A DNA stretch of 64,000 nucleotides from CAZSMC01 sp964607755 (GTDB lineage: Bacteria; Zhuqueibacterota; Zhuqueibacteria; Residuimicrobiales; Krinioviventaceae): assembly GCA_964607755.1 (NCBI GenBank), contig CAZSMC010000014.1, forward strand, positions 11,293 through 75,292, read 5' to 3'. Below the pieces are notes generated by a model. The model had not been told where the DNA came from. It saw only the letters and a list, made by a program, of their open reading frames with translations, and searched no databases. How positions within the stretch are numbered: the stretch's first letter is position 1; each line of letters opens with the position of its first letter. Shown here piece by piece: positions 9,033 through 16,523 of this stretch. The position numbers and the translations under genes were made by a program.

Positions 9033-9830
9033 TCAAGCTTTTAATTTTTCATCAAGATATGAATAAATGACAGTAAAAATATTGTTGATTTTAGAAGATT
9101 TCGGCAAAACATCGCGGATCAATTCCAGATAACCTCGTGACTGTACAGCATGCAATGCCGGCGTAAAGTTCATATCATAAATCCAGCCGATTTGAAGCAG
9201 CTTAAAATCATTTAAATTTTGAATATCATGAACATTGACAATTTCTTTGTTCATTAAATTTTGATAAACCGCATCAGAGAACCCAGGTGTATCCGGAAGA
9301 TCAAGTTCGATGGCGCCATTGCGTTTGCCATCATTTTGGTGATAATAATCAGTGACAACACGCCAGATGTCCAGTTTATCAGCATCGCGCAACAATTTGG
9401 CAAAGAACAAGCATTTTTCTGTTTCTTCCATAGGCAATTCAGCGCGGTTATGATACCGAATGGTCCGTAGAATGAGGCTTTTTATCGGTTTCTCTATATC
9501 ACCGAAAACGCTGAAATCTTGCAGTATTTTTACACCGAGTTCGGCGTGGTTGGCTGAGCGTCGGTCCACAAACGTATTGTAACGAACATATTGTTCGAAA
9601 CGACCGGTATCGTGAAACAGGGCAATGATCTCGGCTAACCGTTTTTCATCATCGCTCAAGCCAAGCTGATCGGATAGTGTTAAAATTTCTTTGCAGACTT
9701 TTTTTGTATGTTCTTGTTTAAGAGTGATATTTTGCTGTAAATCAATATCACCTTGTTTGAATCCTTGAACATAGCTAAAAAACCATGCCTTTAAATCGTT
9801 TACACTATTTTTGTCAATTTGTATTTTCAA
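9033..9830 (-). CDS. HD-domain phosphohydrolase
   Basis: The 265-residue protein has the HD signature: an early His in a helix (about residue 42), ALFHDTGRFEQY near residue 70, a HAELGV helix, a second His-rich stretch (IRYHNRAELP) and a conserved late DADKLDIWR Asp. Proteins of this type are metal-dependent phosphohydrolases, often acting on nucleotides; the substrate is unknown here. It is co-directional with the MBL-fold gene upstream (42-base gap) and the glycosylase downstream (39-base gap), which suggests one transcript. Confidence 0.82.
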   Translation of the reverse strand: MKIQIDKNSVNDLKAWFFSYVQGFKQGDIDLQQNITLKQEHTKKVCKEILTLSDQLGLSDDEKRLAEIIALFHDTGRFEQYVRYNTFVDRRSANHAELGVKILQDFSVFGDIEKPIKSLILRTIRYHNRAELPMEETEKCLFFAKLLRDADKLDIWRVVTDYYHQNDGKRNGAIELDLPDTPGFSDAVYQNLMNKEIVNVHDIQNLNDFKLLQIGWIYDMNFTPALHAVQSRGYLELIRDVLPKSSKINNIFTVIYSYLDEKLKA

Positions 9831-9872
9831 GCAATAAGCCTTTTCATTATGATCTGAAAAATGTTGATCTTT

Positions 9873-10511
9873 TCATAATTCTATAATTTTTCCCGTACCA
9901 CCTTTAACATACTTTTCAGGGTACCGAGATTTAATTTCTGTAATGTGTTGTGTGCAATGCGTCGGACAAATGATTCCAAATCCTTGAAATAATTCATACT
10001 CGTCGAATCCATGCAGTCCGCCAATGATCCCGTAAACTCTGCCAAATTGTGAAGCCGCTTTAATAATATGTTGCATTTTGGGATGGGAACATCCGACCAC
10101 CAAAACAAGACCCTTGTCTGTCTTGACTGCCATTGACTGTTCGATATGATCAAGTTCTCCGGTAGAAAAAATATTTTCATAGAGTTGTGTTGGTTTACCC
10201 ACGTAAATGACCTCTTTTGCATTCCGAACGCCCCGGAATGAAACCGGGGCAAAAATTTTGACATTACTGTTTTCATTGAGAAACGCTGAAAGCCCACCTG
10301 TGTGATCAAAATGAGCATGGGAAATAAAGACATCATCAATTGAAGACAGATCGACATTGAGTTTTTTCATATTCTCAAGCAATATAGAACCATTTGATCC
10401 TGTATCGAAAAGGATTGTTTTGTCTGGAACTTCTACAAGACAAGAAAATCCCCAATCAGATTCAAGACCCTGCTTGTACACAGTGTTATCATAAAGGATT
10501 GTGATTTTCAT
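9873..10511 (-). CDS. Metallo-beta-lactamase-fold hydrolase (COG1237 type)
   Basis: I place the start at 10511, where GGGAG sits 6 bases before the ATG; this gives 212 residues. The zinc motif SHAHFDHTGG (HxHxDH) follows an FDTGSNG loop. Later metal ligands are VVGCSHPK, IGGLHGF and PTHCTQH, in the order typical of COG1237 proteins. Some members have been annotated as methanopterin-related synthases, but that function should not be assumed. The gene overlaps the preceding membrane-protein gene by 23 bases, so the two are probably translationally coupled. It belongs to the minus-strand NifX cluster. Confidence 0.85.
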   Translation of the reverse strand: MKITILYDNTVYKQGLESDWGFSCLVEVPDKTILFDTGSNGSILLENMKKLNVDLSSIDDVFISHAHFDHTGGLSAFLNENSNVKIFAPVSFRGVRNAKEVIYVGKPTQLYENIFSTGELDHIEQSMAVKTDKGLVLVVGCSHPKMQHIIKAASQFGRVYGIIGGLHGFDEYELFQGFGIICPTHCTQHITEIKSRYPEKYVKGGTGKIIEL

Positions 10512-11148
10512 GGTCATCTCCCATTTTTTTCTCTTTAACAAATAATAACGGAAATACAATATCACTCAGACAGCATGGCGTCCAGACGGCGAGAAATAAA
10601 AAGACAAAAAGTGCGACATAAGAATACCAGGGTAAAGCGCTTCCAATGGCCATGAGAATGTGAAACAATGACGCCCATGTACTCAACAAAACATGTCCTG
10701 CATGAGGGATTTTTGTTGTGGGCTTGAAATAAGCAAGGAAAACGCCCAGAATTGCCAGGGGATTAACCAGCCACCATTTTTCAATAAATCCGAGGTGAAT
10801 CTCGCGATGCGGCATGTCTAACAACACTTCTGCTAAAAAAGGAATAATAGAGTCGCTGAGGGTAGCAATGCCAATTGACCCGACATACCCGATGAGCATG
10901 AGAATCCACAGATTGCATTCTCCCTTTATGCATTTTTTCGTCAAATGATCACATGTATGAAGTTTATAAATTGATGCTGTAACCAGCGCACTGAGAACCA
11001 CATGTATCGGATGAAGGACATAAAATATATTGTACGATATCTGTTGGGGTATCCTGAAAGAAACGATAATAATAAGGATACCCGTCAACGCACCAAAGCT
11101 AGTAAATGGAGCGTGTTGCTTTAACTCTTTCGAAATATGTTTGACCAT
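10489..11148 (-). CDS. Conserved polytopic membrane protein, function unknown
   Basis: Starting at 11148 (ribosome site GAGGTG, 4-5 bases before the ATG) the protein has about 219 residues and five to six hydrophobic segments. There is a cytoplasmic or loop segment with paired Cys and His (KLHTCDHLTKKCIKGEC) and the conserved-looking stretches TLSDSIIP, MPHREIH and KIPHAGHVLLSTW. Near the end a CC pair occurs in VWTPCCLSD. I recall related uncharacterised proteins in anaerobes and methanogens but no assigned role. The Cys/His content would fit metal handling. Its 3' end overlaps the MBL-fold gene. Confidence 0.65.
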   Translation of the reverse strand: MVKHISKELKQHAPFTSFGALTGILIIIVSFRIPQQISYNIFYVLHPIHVVLSALVTASIYKLHTCDHLTKKCIKGECNLWILMLIGYVGSIGIATLSDSIIPFLAEVLLDMPHREIHLGFIEKWWLVNPLAILGVFLAYFKPTTKIPHAGHVLLSTWASLFHILMAIGSALPWYSYVALFVFLFLAVWTPCCLSDIVFPLLFVKEKKMGDDHENHNPL

Positions 11149-11177
11149 TCTACACCTCGACAGTTTGTCTGAAAAGT

Positions 11178-11202
11178 GCAAAAAAGTTTTTTACTTTTTT
11201 GC
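11178..11202 (-). terminator. AT-rich 10-bp hairpin between genes of the minus-strand cluster
   Basis: GCAAAAAAGT (11178-11187) and ACTTTTTTGC (11193-11202) are perfect reverse complements with a five-T loop. It sits right after the broken methyltransferase and before the membrane-protein gene. The stem is nearly all A/T, so it may be a weak attenuator or a by-product of the nearby deletion. Confidence 0.4.
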
Positions 11203-11218
11203 GATACTTCCTGAATAT

Positions 11219-11437
11219 TCAAATGCATTTTGCTTTTTGATTTAACTTTTTTAATTCATGCTCATTTTTATCCAGCGCATAGACAACGCCTGACGAACCC
11301 ACCGCTTGAGCAGCCGGAATGCTGTAATGACCGTTTCGGGCACCAAAATCCAAAATCGTCTGTCCGGCTTTTAAGCCAATTTTTCGTAAGAAATTTATTC
11401 CTTTATCTTTTTCCCAATTTTCCATTGCACTTTTCAT
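11219..11437 (-). pseudogene. N-terminal fragment of a class I SAM methyltransferase
   Basis: Only about 72 residues remain (start at 11437). They contain the first Rossmann strand and the SAM-binding loop (ILDFGARNGHYSIPAA) and the acidic end of strand 2 (VYALDKNEHEL), then stop at QKAKCI. A working enzyme of this class needs roughly 180-220 residues. The missing part is not present in another frame downstream, where an AT-rich hairpin and a new gene start, so the 3' two thirds appear to be deleted. It follows the radical SAM gene with a small overlap. Confidence 0.7.
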
Positions 11438-11444
11438 AGTCACT

Positions 11445-12401
11445 CTACTTGTGCTTTTTTTGTGAATGGTACAATTTTCTGGCATAAAATGTATAGTCCT
11501 GAAAACTTTTTCTTACCAACAATTCTCGTTCAATCATTTGTTCAACGACAGACCAATCCGAACCGGCCTTTTTCAAGAATTCATCGATTGCTTCTTCTCG
11601 CATTGGATGAACGGCCGTGATGTTTAAGAGGTCTTTTTCAACATCACCGGTAAAGGCAAAGGCGTTGCCTTCGTATCCGATAAGATATTCCACGTTGTGT
11701 GTTTCCGAGTTCATTATGTGATACGCACGAATCAGAGCTTCCTCGCTCGGTGCTTGCACCCATTTCTCGGCCGGGGGTCTTATTGGAATAGAAAGATATG
11801 ACGTGTTCGGTGATAAGGTTTTCATGAAATGCGCCACTTTTTTGATATGCTCTTTACTATCATTCACATCACGAACAAGCATGGTTTCTGTAACCAATGT
11901 ACCGTGATATTCCTTTGAGAATTCGACAATGCCGTTCAGAATGCTCTCAAGTTCCAGAGCACGATGAGGCCGGTTGATTTTACGCCAGATATCTTTTTCT
12001 ACAGCATCGACTTTAACTGAAACCCAATCGGCTTTTTTTAGATCGTCTTTCACTTTATCATCCCATATAAGAGAGGCATTTGTGATGACGGCGATTTTTT
12101 TGCCGGTCTCTCGAATCAATTCTATCTCTTTGCCGAGATTGATATCCAGCGTCGGCTCTCCATCTGGTACAAACGTGAGATAATCGATTCGTTCTTTCGC
12201 CTTGTCAGCAGACTCTATTTTATCAGTTACACTTTTTTGAATATCTTCTGGCTCATAAAATTGACAGCGTTCAGCTTGCATTTTTTTCGTGCGTCCTAAC
12301 TGACAGTATACGCACGAATAAGTACACGACTTTGGTGGAATATTATTGATGCCCACACTTTGTCCGAGTCTTCGAGAAGGCACTGGTCCGAATGTCATCA
12401 T
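11445..12401 (-). CDS. Radical SAM protein (COG0731-like)
   Basis: The frame is open from 12554, but the family-typical protein begins at MMTFGPVPSRRLG. A perfect AGGAGG lies at 12406-12411, five bases ahead of the ATG at 12401, so I set the start there (318 residues). The radical SAM cluster motif is CTYSCVYCQLG (CxxxCxxC). FVPDGEPTLD is the glycine/proline-rich SAM-contact strand and VITNASL a later strand. After about residue 215 the C-terminal part (IPIRPPAEKWVQAPSEEALI and a wHTH-like end) matches the family of stand-alone archaeal/bacterial COG0731 proteins whose substrate is unknown. Its neighbours are NifX-like and MinD/ferredoxin proteins, so a part in metal-cofactor work is plausible but unproven. 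Confidence 0.85.
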   Translation of the reverse strand: MMTFGPVPSRRLGQSVGINNIPPKSCTYSCVYCQLGRTKKMQAERCQFYEPEDIQKSVTDKIESADKAKERIDYLTFVPDGEPTLDINLGKEIELIRETGKKIAVITNASLIWDDKVKDDLKKADWVSVKVDAVEKDIWRKINRPHRALELESILNGIVEFSKEYHGTLVTETMLVRDVNDSKEHIKKVAHFMKTLSPNTSYLSIPIRPPAEKWVQAPSEEALIRAYHIMNSETHNVEYLIGYEGNAFAFTGDVEKDLLNITAVHPMREEAIDEFLKKAGSDWSVVEQMIERELLVRKSFQDYTFYARKLYHSQKKHK

Positions 12402-12554
12402 AAAACCTCCTGAAATATTCACCGCGACGGTTGTTTTGCCCACTCCGCCCTTGCCGCTAAAAACCACAATCCGGCGCTTAATTTTCTTCAGAACGTTTTC
12501 AATGCGTTCGTTCTGTTCCTCTATCTGTTTTGCTCTTTCTGGATTTACGTTCAT
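12402..12554 (-). pseudogene. Remnant of an Mrp/NBP35-type ATPase start, in frame with the radical SAM gene
   Basis: Fifty-one residues run in frame into the radical SAM protein. They read as the beginning of an Mrp/NBP35 ATPase: an acidic/basic helix, then VVFSGKGGVGKTTVAVNI with the deviant Walker A motif. The following SGGF is simply the translated Shine-Dalgarno region of the radical SAM gene. The rest of the ATPase (about 230 residues with the CxxC motif) is missing, so a deletion probably joined the ATPase start to the leader of the next gene. A read-through fusion protein of 369 residues could still be made. Confidence 0.8.
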
Positions 12555-12592
12555 TTATTCTGACTCTTAAAATAATAGCTCCCTATTCAATG

Positions 12593-12895
12593 TTATAATT
12601 TCTCTTGAACAGATTTTAATTTGTGATTCGTCGTTAATTGTTTATCTTTTCGGTCATCAATCTTAATGGCAGTTATAACTCTATTTATATCCTTATTCAA
12701 AACAGCATGATGCATTTTGGTAGCTATGGTGAACAATCTCTCTATAGAATCTGCCTCTATTATTGTTCCCATTGGTGTAAGGTTATATTTTACATCTTTG
12801 TTTTCTTTTAGCGCTTTTATCGATTCGGCTACATATTTACTCACAGAAGCTGTTTCCGTGCCCAAAGGTATGACACTAATCTCCATAATTGGCAT
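12593..12895 (-). CDS. MTH1187-family (YqgV/DUF77) thiamine-binding-type protein
   Basis: This is a 100-residue ferredoxin-like alpha/beta protein. The pattern IMEISVIPLGTETASVSKYV, then YNLTPMGTIIEADSIERL and HHAVLNKDINRVITAIKIDDR, matches the MTH1187 family, whose members bind thiamine-like ligands as tetramers. The ribosome site GGAG precedes the ATG. No TPP riboswitch is visible in the short upstream gap. The gene is embedded in the NifX cluster, where MTH1187 proteins are often found in anaerobes. Confidence 0.88.
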   Translation of the reverse strand: MPIMEISVIPLGTETASVSKYVAESIKALKENKDVKYNLTPMGTIIEADSIERLFTIATKMHHAVLNKDINRVITAIKIDDRKDKQLTTNHKLKSVQEKL

Positions 12896-12965
12896 TTCAA
12901 TTGTCTCCTAATTGTAAACGTTTCTAATAATCAATTAAATTGTTAACAAATATACTCCACTTCTC

Positions 12966-13292
12966 TTACGGGTTTTCATTCGTTTCCAAATATTTTTCAA
13001 CAGCTTCTTTTACTGTTTCTGCAGTCTGTGTTACAACTGTAATGCCTGCTGCCTTTAACGCTTGCTGAGCATTGCCACCCACATTTCCTGTAATTAGAAC
13101 TTGAGTACCATATTCAGCAATTTTGCTGGCTGCTGCTGGTCCAGCGCCTCCCATTACATTCATATTTGGATTCTGGACCGCAGTAAATTTCATTGTTTCA
13201 GAATCGACAATGATAAAATACTGACATCGCCCGAATCGTTCGTCCATTTGAGCATGGATTGAACCACCTTTTGCTGACACGGCTATTTTCAT
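12966..13292 (-). CDS. NifX/NafY-like FeMo-cofactor-binding family protein (COG1433)
   Basis: The 108-residue single-domain protein has the COG1433 layout: an opening strand MKIAVSAKGG, then MDERFGRCQYFIIVD, NMNVMGGAGPAAASKIAEYG and a VLITGNVGGNAQQAL turn. Small members of this family bind iron-molybdenum or molybdenum-copper clusters; the orange protein of Desulfovibrio is one. It is closely similar to the paralogue at 19289-19663, with about half the residues alike by eye. There are no nif structural genes in the window, so a role outside nitrogen fixation is likely. The ribosome site GAAAGG is 7 bases before the ATG. Confidence 0.9.
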   Translation of the reverse strand: MKIAVSAKGGSIHAQMDERFGRCQYFIIVDSETMKFTAVQNPNMNVMGGAGPAAASKIAEYGTQVLITGNVGGNAQQALKAAGITVVTQTAETVKEAVEKYLETNENP

Positions 13293-13349
13293 TTTTTTAA
13301 CCTTTCACTTAGATTTTTCGTTTAAACTTTTCGCTGCATAAATTCACCA

Positions 13350-13577
13350 CTATTCTCTCACCATATGTGTTCCACATTCGGGACATTTCATTTTGTAACA
13401 AGGATTCCCGGCTTGATGAGGTACTTTTTTCCCACAATTGGGGCATACACAGTTTCCGCTCGGCCCGGCACCTGGTCGATTACCGCCCATACGGCCTCTT
13501 CCAGTTCCCCCCATACCTGTTCCCCGGCCTGTTTTTGGTCCTTGGCCGTTAGGCCCTGTTCCATCTCCTCTTGGCAT
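13350..13577 (-). CDS. DUF5320-type Gly-rich small protein with zinc-ribbon end
   Basis: The 75-residue protein opens with MPRGDGTGPNGQGPKTGRG, a hallmark of small Gly-rich proteins that travel with COG1433 genes. It ends with a CPNCGKKVPHQ ... CPECG zinc-ribbon (two CxxC pairs). The middle is Gly/Arg-rich and probably disordered. Ribosome site AAAGGAG lies before the ATG. Function is unknown; the constant pairing with NifX-like genes suggests it belongs to the same cofactor system. Confidence 0.85.
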   Translation of the reverse strand: MPRGDGTGPNGQGPKTGRGTGMGGTGRGRMGGNRPGAGPSGNCVCPNCGKKVPHQAGNPCYKMKCPECGTHMVRE

Positions 13578-13634
13578 GATAACACTCCTTTGTTAAATTT
13601 ATTAAGCACATTTAGTTGAATAGATCATTAATGG

Positions 13635-14000
13635 TTAATCGATCCCGCTATTTGTTCTCTTGTCAAAATAATTTGTATTTTGAGACATCCATCTCTTTAG
13701 TGCCTCTTGAATATCGCCTTTGCTAAAAAAGAGGTCCATTCCTCTTTCCTGTAACCTTGTCATCCCTTTTTTACCGATACGAACTGATATGATAACCGAA
13801 CAATCATTTATCACATCATAAACATCCAGGGTTTTCAGGTGTTGCATTGTACGCTCATACGGATTTGTTCTTTTGTCAATCAGTTCGAATTGTTCATCAC
13901 CTATAACTTTGTATATAAATATCTCTTTTGCCATGCCCAGCATTTTGGGAAAAATTGTTGTTCCGTCATTGGTTGGAACGGCAATTTTGATAGGTTTCAT
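13635..14000 (-). CDS. Divergent NifX-like (COG1433) protein
   Basis: The 121-residue protein starts KIAVPTNDGTTIFPKMLGMA, followed by an alternating beta/alpha pattern (FIYKVIGDEQFELID, VYDVINDCSVIISVRIGKKG, LQERGMDLFFSKGDIQEAL). This is the dinitrogenase iron-molybdenum cofactor fold, more distant than the two other copies. It lacks the RFGRC stretch, and a Cys in NDCSVIISV is the obvious candidate ligand. Its ATG overlaps the stop of the upstream 57-residue gene (ATGA), so translation is probably coupled. Confidence 0.82.
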   Translation of the reverse strand: MKPIKIAVPTNDGTTIFPKMLGMAKEIFIYKVIGDEQFELIDKRTNPYERTMQHLKTLDVYDVINDCSVIISVRIGKKGMTRLQERGMDLFFSKGDIQEALKRWMSQNTNYFDKRTNSGID

Positions 14001-14170
14001 ATTGGCTTCCCTGCTTTTAATAATCTCACATAATTTTTAACAAAGAAAATCTCTTCAAAATTGTTAAAATGATAACGTGCCAGTATCTGCTTCCAATCTC
14101 GTCCGATAAAATCAAAAGGATTCAATTCTACACCAGAGTCAGGATAAATTTTTTCTTTTTTCGCTCTCAT
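13997..14170 (-). CDS. Uncharacterised 57-residue protein, ATGA-coupled on both sides
   Basis: This short gene begins MRAKKEKIYPDSGVELNPF and ends VRLLKAGKPI. Its ATG (14168-14170) overlaps the stop of the MFS transporter gene and its own TGA (13997-13999) overlaps the ATG of the NifX-like gene, both as ATGA. Double overlap of this kind is strong evidence for translation. The sequence is basic and aromatic (RDWKQILARYHF, IFFVKNYV), with no membrane segment and no Cys. The opening slightly resembles the start of some SAM methyltransferases, so it might also be a deletion remnant kept in frame. Confidence 0.6.
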   Translation of the reverse strand: MRAKKEKIYPDSGVELNPFDFIGRDWKQILARYHFNNFEEIFFVKNYVRLLKAGKPI

Positions 14171-15387
14171 TTTTCACAGCCAATCCTGGAGATAAAATAA
14201 AATGATAAAGAAACAAGAAATATAAACAGGACAAAAAACTGACTAAATCCGAACTGAGTGATGATCCAGCCACCTAAAAACGGAAAAAGGACAGGAAGAA
14301 TATTACCTGCCCCGGTCAATCCGGTATACAGTGCTCTATTCTCATTTGTCGTTACTTCTAATAAAATTCCACTTATTGATATGTTATGCATAGTGAAAAC
14401 AATGCCGCCAGCTAAAAAGATGTACGGGAAAAGCGTAGCACCTGGTATAACAATGATAAACAATGGAATTAAAATCGCAATTATAGAACTCAAATATAAC
14501 ATGACGTTATATTTTATTTTTGAAGCATAATAAAAAAGGATCATACCTGTTAATACACCGCCAATGACTTTTAAAACTAAAAAGTTGCCGATAGCATGAC
14601 CTCCGGCGGCAAAGTTTTTCTTGGCATAAAGAATCAAAAAGGGCATTAAAGCCATGCTTATTCCTTGCGTGTTGATCAAAAACATATAATTTTTTAATCT
14701 TTTATTCTTTCGAATTTCTTGAACAGTTATCCGTATAAATTTTCGAAAACCATTTATTCTAATATTCGATGCCGGGATTTCTTTTATTTTCCAGAATCCG
14801 GCTGATGCTATACCTAAAAAAATGGCGGCGATAATAAATAAAGTGGCATAATTCATCGGATAGCCCAAAACTGTCAAGACTTTTTTTGCAAGAAAGGCAG
14901 ATAAAAAAATGAAAATGTTAGACACAACATGTTTGACAGAAAAAAATGTTTTTCTTTTTTTCGCCAAAACGGATTTTCCTAAAATGTCAACGTAATTGAT
15001 GTTTGCAAAGCCGCCGCTCAATGACAACAGGGAAATTAAAATGAAAATAAACCAAATAATAAAACGATCACTCACACCTGATGAAAAATAAAACAACAGT
15101 GCCATACCTGTGAGGGCGAAAATTCGAGTGTTAATTCCTCCAAGCAAAAAACCTTTTTTAGCCGATTGATTATTCAGGAATGGCGCAAAAAACAACTGTG
15201 CACATTTTCCTCCGCCCAAGATAATTGCTGTTAGTATACCTACTTGGACCGAATTTCCGCCTGCATCGACCATCATAGCTGGAATAATAGTATCGACATC
15301 CATAAAATTTTTGGTTAATGCAAGAAAAACAGCGTGCCATAAAAAGGCATAATAATTGTGTCCTGATATGTTGTTGTCTAATTCCAC
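14167..15387 (-). CDS. Major facilitator superfamily transporter
   Basis: A 406-residue protein with about 12 hydrophobic segments, beginning with a GTG at 15387; there is no ATG before residue 29. The central loop after helix 6 is basic (KFIRITVQEIRKNKRLKNY). An early motif GGGKCAQLFFAPFLNNQSAK occupies the place of the MFS loop 2-3 signature. The substrate cannot be read from the sequence. The stop overlaps the start of the 57-residue gene. Being inside the NifX cluster, it may move a ligand or metal complex needed there, which is inference. Confidence 0.78.
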   Translation of the reverse strand: MELDNNISGHNYYAFLWHAVFLALTKNFMDVDTIIPAMMVDAGGNSVQVGILTAIILGGGKCAQLFFAPFLNNQSAKKGFLLGGINTRIFALTGMALLFYFSSGVSDRFIIWFIFILISLLSLSGGFANINYVDILGKSVLAKKRKTFFSVKHVVSNIFIFLSAFLAKKVLTVLGYPMNYATLFIIAAIFLGIASAGFWKIKEIPASNIRINGFRKFIRITVQEIRKNKRLKNYMFLINTQGISMALMPFLILYAKKNFAAGGHAIGNFLVLKVIGGVLTGMILFYYASKIKYNVMLYLSSIIAILIPLFIIVIPGATLFPYIFLAGGIVFTMHNISISGILLEVTTNENRALYTGLTGAGNILPVLFPFLGGWIITQFGFSQFFVLFIFLVSLSFYFISRIGCEK

Positions 15388-15396
15388 TGAAAAATT

Positions 15397-15558
15397 TTAT
15401 CCTATCGTAACTATTTTTTCACTTGAGAATATTACTTTTCTCTTGATACTTGAAAAAACATGATTTTTAGATTTATTTAAAATGGTTCCGTTTTCTTTAA
15501 ATATTTTTATCATTATTTTCATTTCAATAGACCAACTCGATTTTGATTCTTTTCTCAT
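15397..15558 (-). CDS. Possible 53-residue basic protein coupled to lgt
   Basis: An ATG at 15558 overlaps the lgt stop (TGATG) and opens a 53-residue frame that ends ten bases before the transporter start. The product is Lys/Ser-rich (MRKESKSSWSIEMKIMIKIF ... IFSSEKIVTIG) without recognisable domain. Overlap and position support translation; composition and lack of family leave doubt. Confidence 0.4.
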   Translation of the reverse strand: MRKESKSSWSIEMKIMIKIFKENGTILNKSKNHVFSSIKRKVIFSSEKIVTIG

Positions 15559-16367
15559 CAAATTGAATCTCTTGATTTGCTCCATCCTTTGTACCAAAAA
15601 ATTGTGCACCAAATCATGACACACAAAAGCAAAATATGATTCACGTTGAAAGTGAGAGGCCCGAGCGTGCCTAAAATTTGTTCTTTTTCATAATAACGAA
15701 ATTGATCCACGATAAAACGATCGATAGAATAATAAAAGAACACTATGTACAATGCATAACCAGAAAATTTCCACCATCGCTCAAGCCACATAATCAATAA
15801 AAATCCTATGAAACCCAGCACAGAGGCAAAAATCTGAGTCGGCCACAAAGGGATTCCAGGAAAATAAGAACCGGCTACACTTTCCGGGGGAAAAATAATG
15901 CCAAGCCAGTTATCCGTGGGACGACCAAAGCAACAGCCGTGTAAAAAACAACCGCCTAAACGTTGTATCCCGGCACCAAGCAGAAAACTGGGAGCAAAAG
16001 TGTCTCCTAAACGGGCTAGATCAATTTTCTTGCTATGAGCAAAAACAAGTGCAACCACAATTGCGAGGACAATGCCACCCACCATGGACATCCCTGCAAT
16101 GCCAAAATATTCCTCCTGAAACGGATTGATTACATCAAACCAATTCCCCTTGAATTCATCGATATGAAAAATAACATACCAAAAGCGGCTTCCTATTAAA
16201 GCCGCTATCATGATGGGTATTGAGAGGTCAATGATTATAGAACGGTCTATATTAAACCGAGGAGCTCTTTTCAACGCAACTGCTACTCCTACCAAAACAG
16301 TAATTGCAAAAGATACTCCCCAGCTATGCAACTCAAAATGTCCTATTTTAAAAAGAACTGGATACAT
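15558..16367 (-). CDS. lgt: Prolipoprotein diacylglyceryl transferase (Lgt)
   Basis: The 269-residue inner-membrane enzyme has about seven hydrophobic segments. It moves a diacylglyceryl group from phosphatidylglycerol to the lipobox Cys of prelipoproteins. Family marks are the N-terminal FELHSWGVSFAI, the central GSRFWYVI and the signature RLGGCFLHGCCFGRPTDNWL, followed by WPTQIFAS. The Cys-containing signature is the variant seen in many anaerobes. This Lgt sits within the NifX cluster, which is an unusual neighbourhood and may indicate a specialised second copy. Confidence 0.9.
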   Translation of the reverse strand: MYPVLFKIGHFELHSWGVSFAITVLVGVAVALKRAPRFNIDRSIIIDLSIPIMIAALIGSRFWYVIFHIDEFKGNWFDVINPFQEEYFGIAGMSMVGGIVLAIVVALVFAHSKKIDLARLGDTFAPSFLLGAGIQRLGGCFLHGCCFGRPTDNWLGIIFPPESVAGSYFPGIPLWPTQIFASVLGFIGFLLIMWLERWWKFSGYALYIVFFYYSIDRFIVDQFRYYEKEQILGTLGPLTFNVNHILLLCVMIWCTIFWYKGWSKSRDSI

Positions 16368-16371
16368 CGTA

Positions 16372-16509
16372 TTACTTTATAAATTTCAAATAATGCTTAT
16401 TGATAACAAAAATTTTGTGTGGGCAAGTTTTTACAGGATCGTCATTTATGTTTTGAAATTTATCAAACTGATATCGGCACGATACACATTCATATCGATA
16501 TGTTGGCAT
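16372..16509 (-). pseudogene. Truncated FmdB-family zinc-ribbon protein
   Basis: A 45-residue frame starts MPTYRYECVSCRYQFDKFQ, the characteristic opening of FmdB-type zinc ribbons, and reaches VKTCPHKI. The second half of the ribbon should read CPxCG and continue for another 30-40 residues. Here the second Cys of that pair is missing and the tail IFVINKHYLKFIK is unrelated. The ribosome site AAAGGA is well placed, so a short product may be made, but it could not form the normal zinc site. It lies 4 bases before lgt. Confidence 0.65.
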
Positions 16510-16523
16510 AATTTTTCCTTTAT

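Noticed and set aside
12896..12965. TPP riboswitch before the MTH1187 gene
   Set aside because: The gap is only 70 bases and lacks the conserved TPP core.
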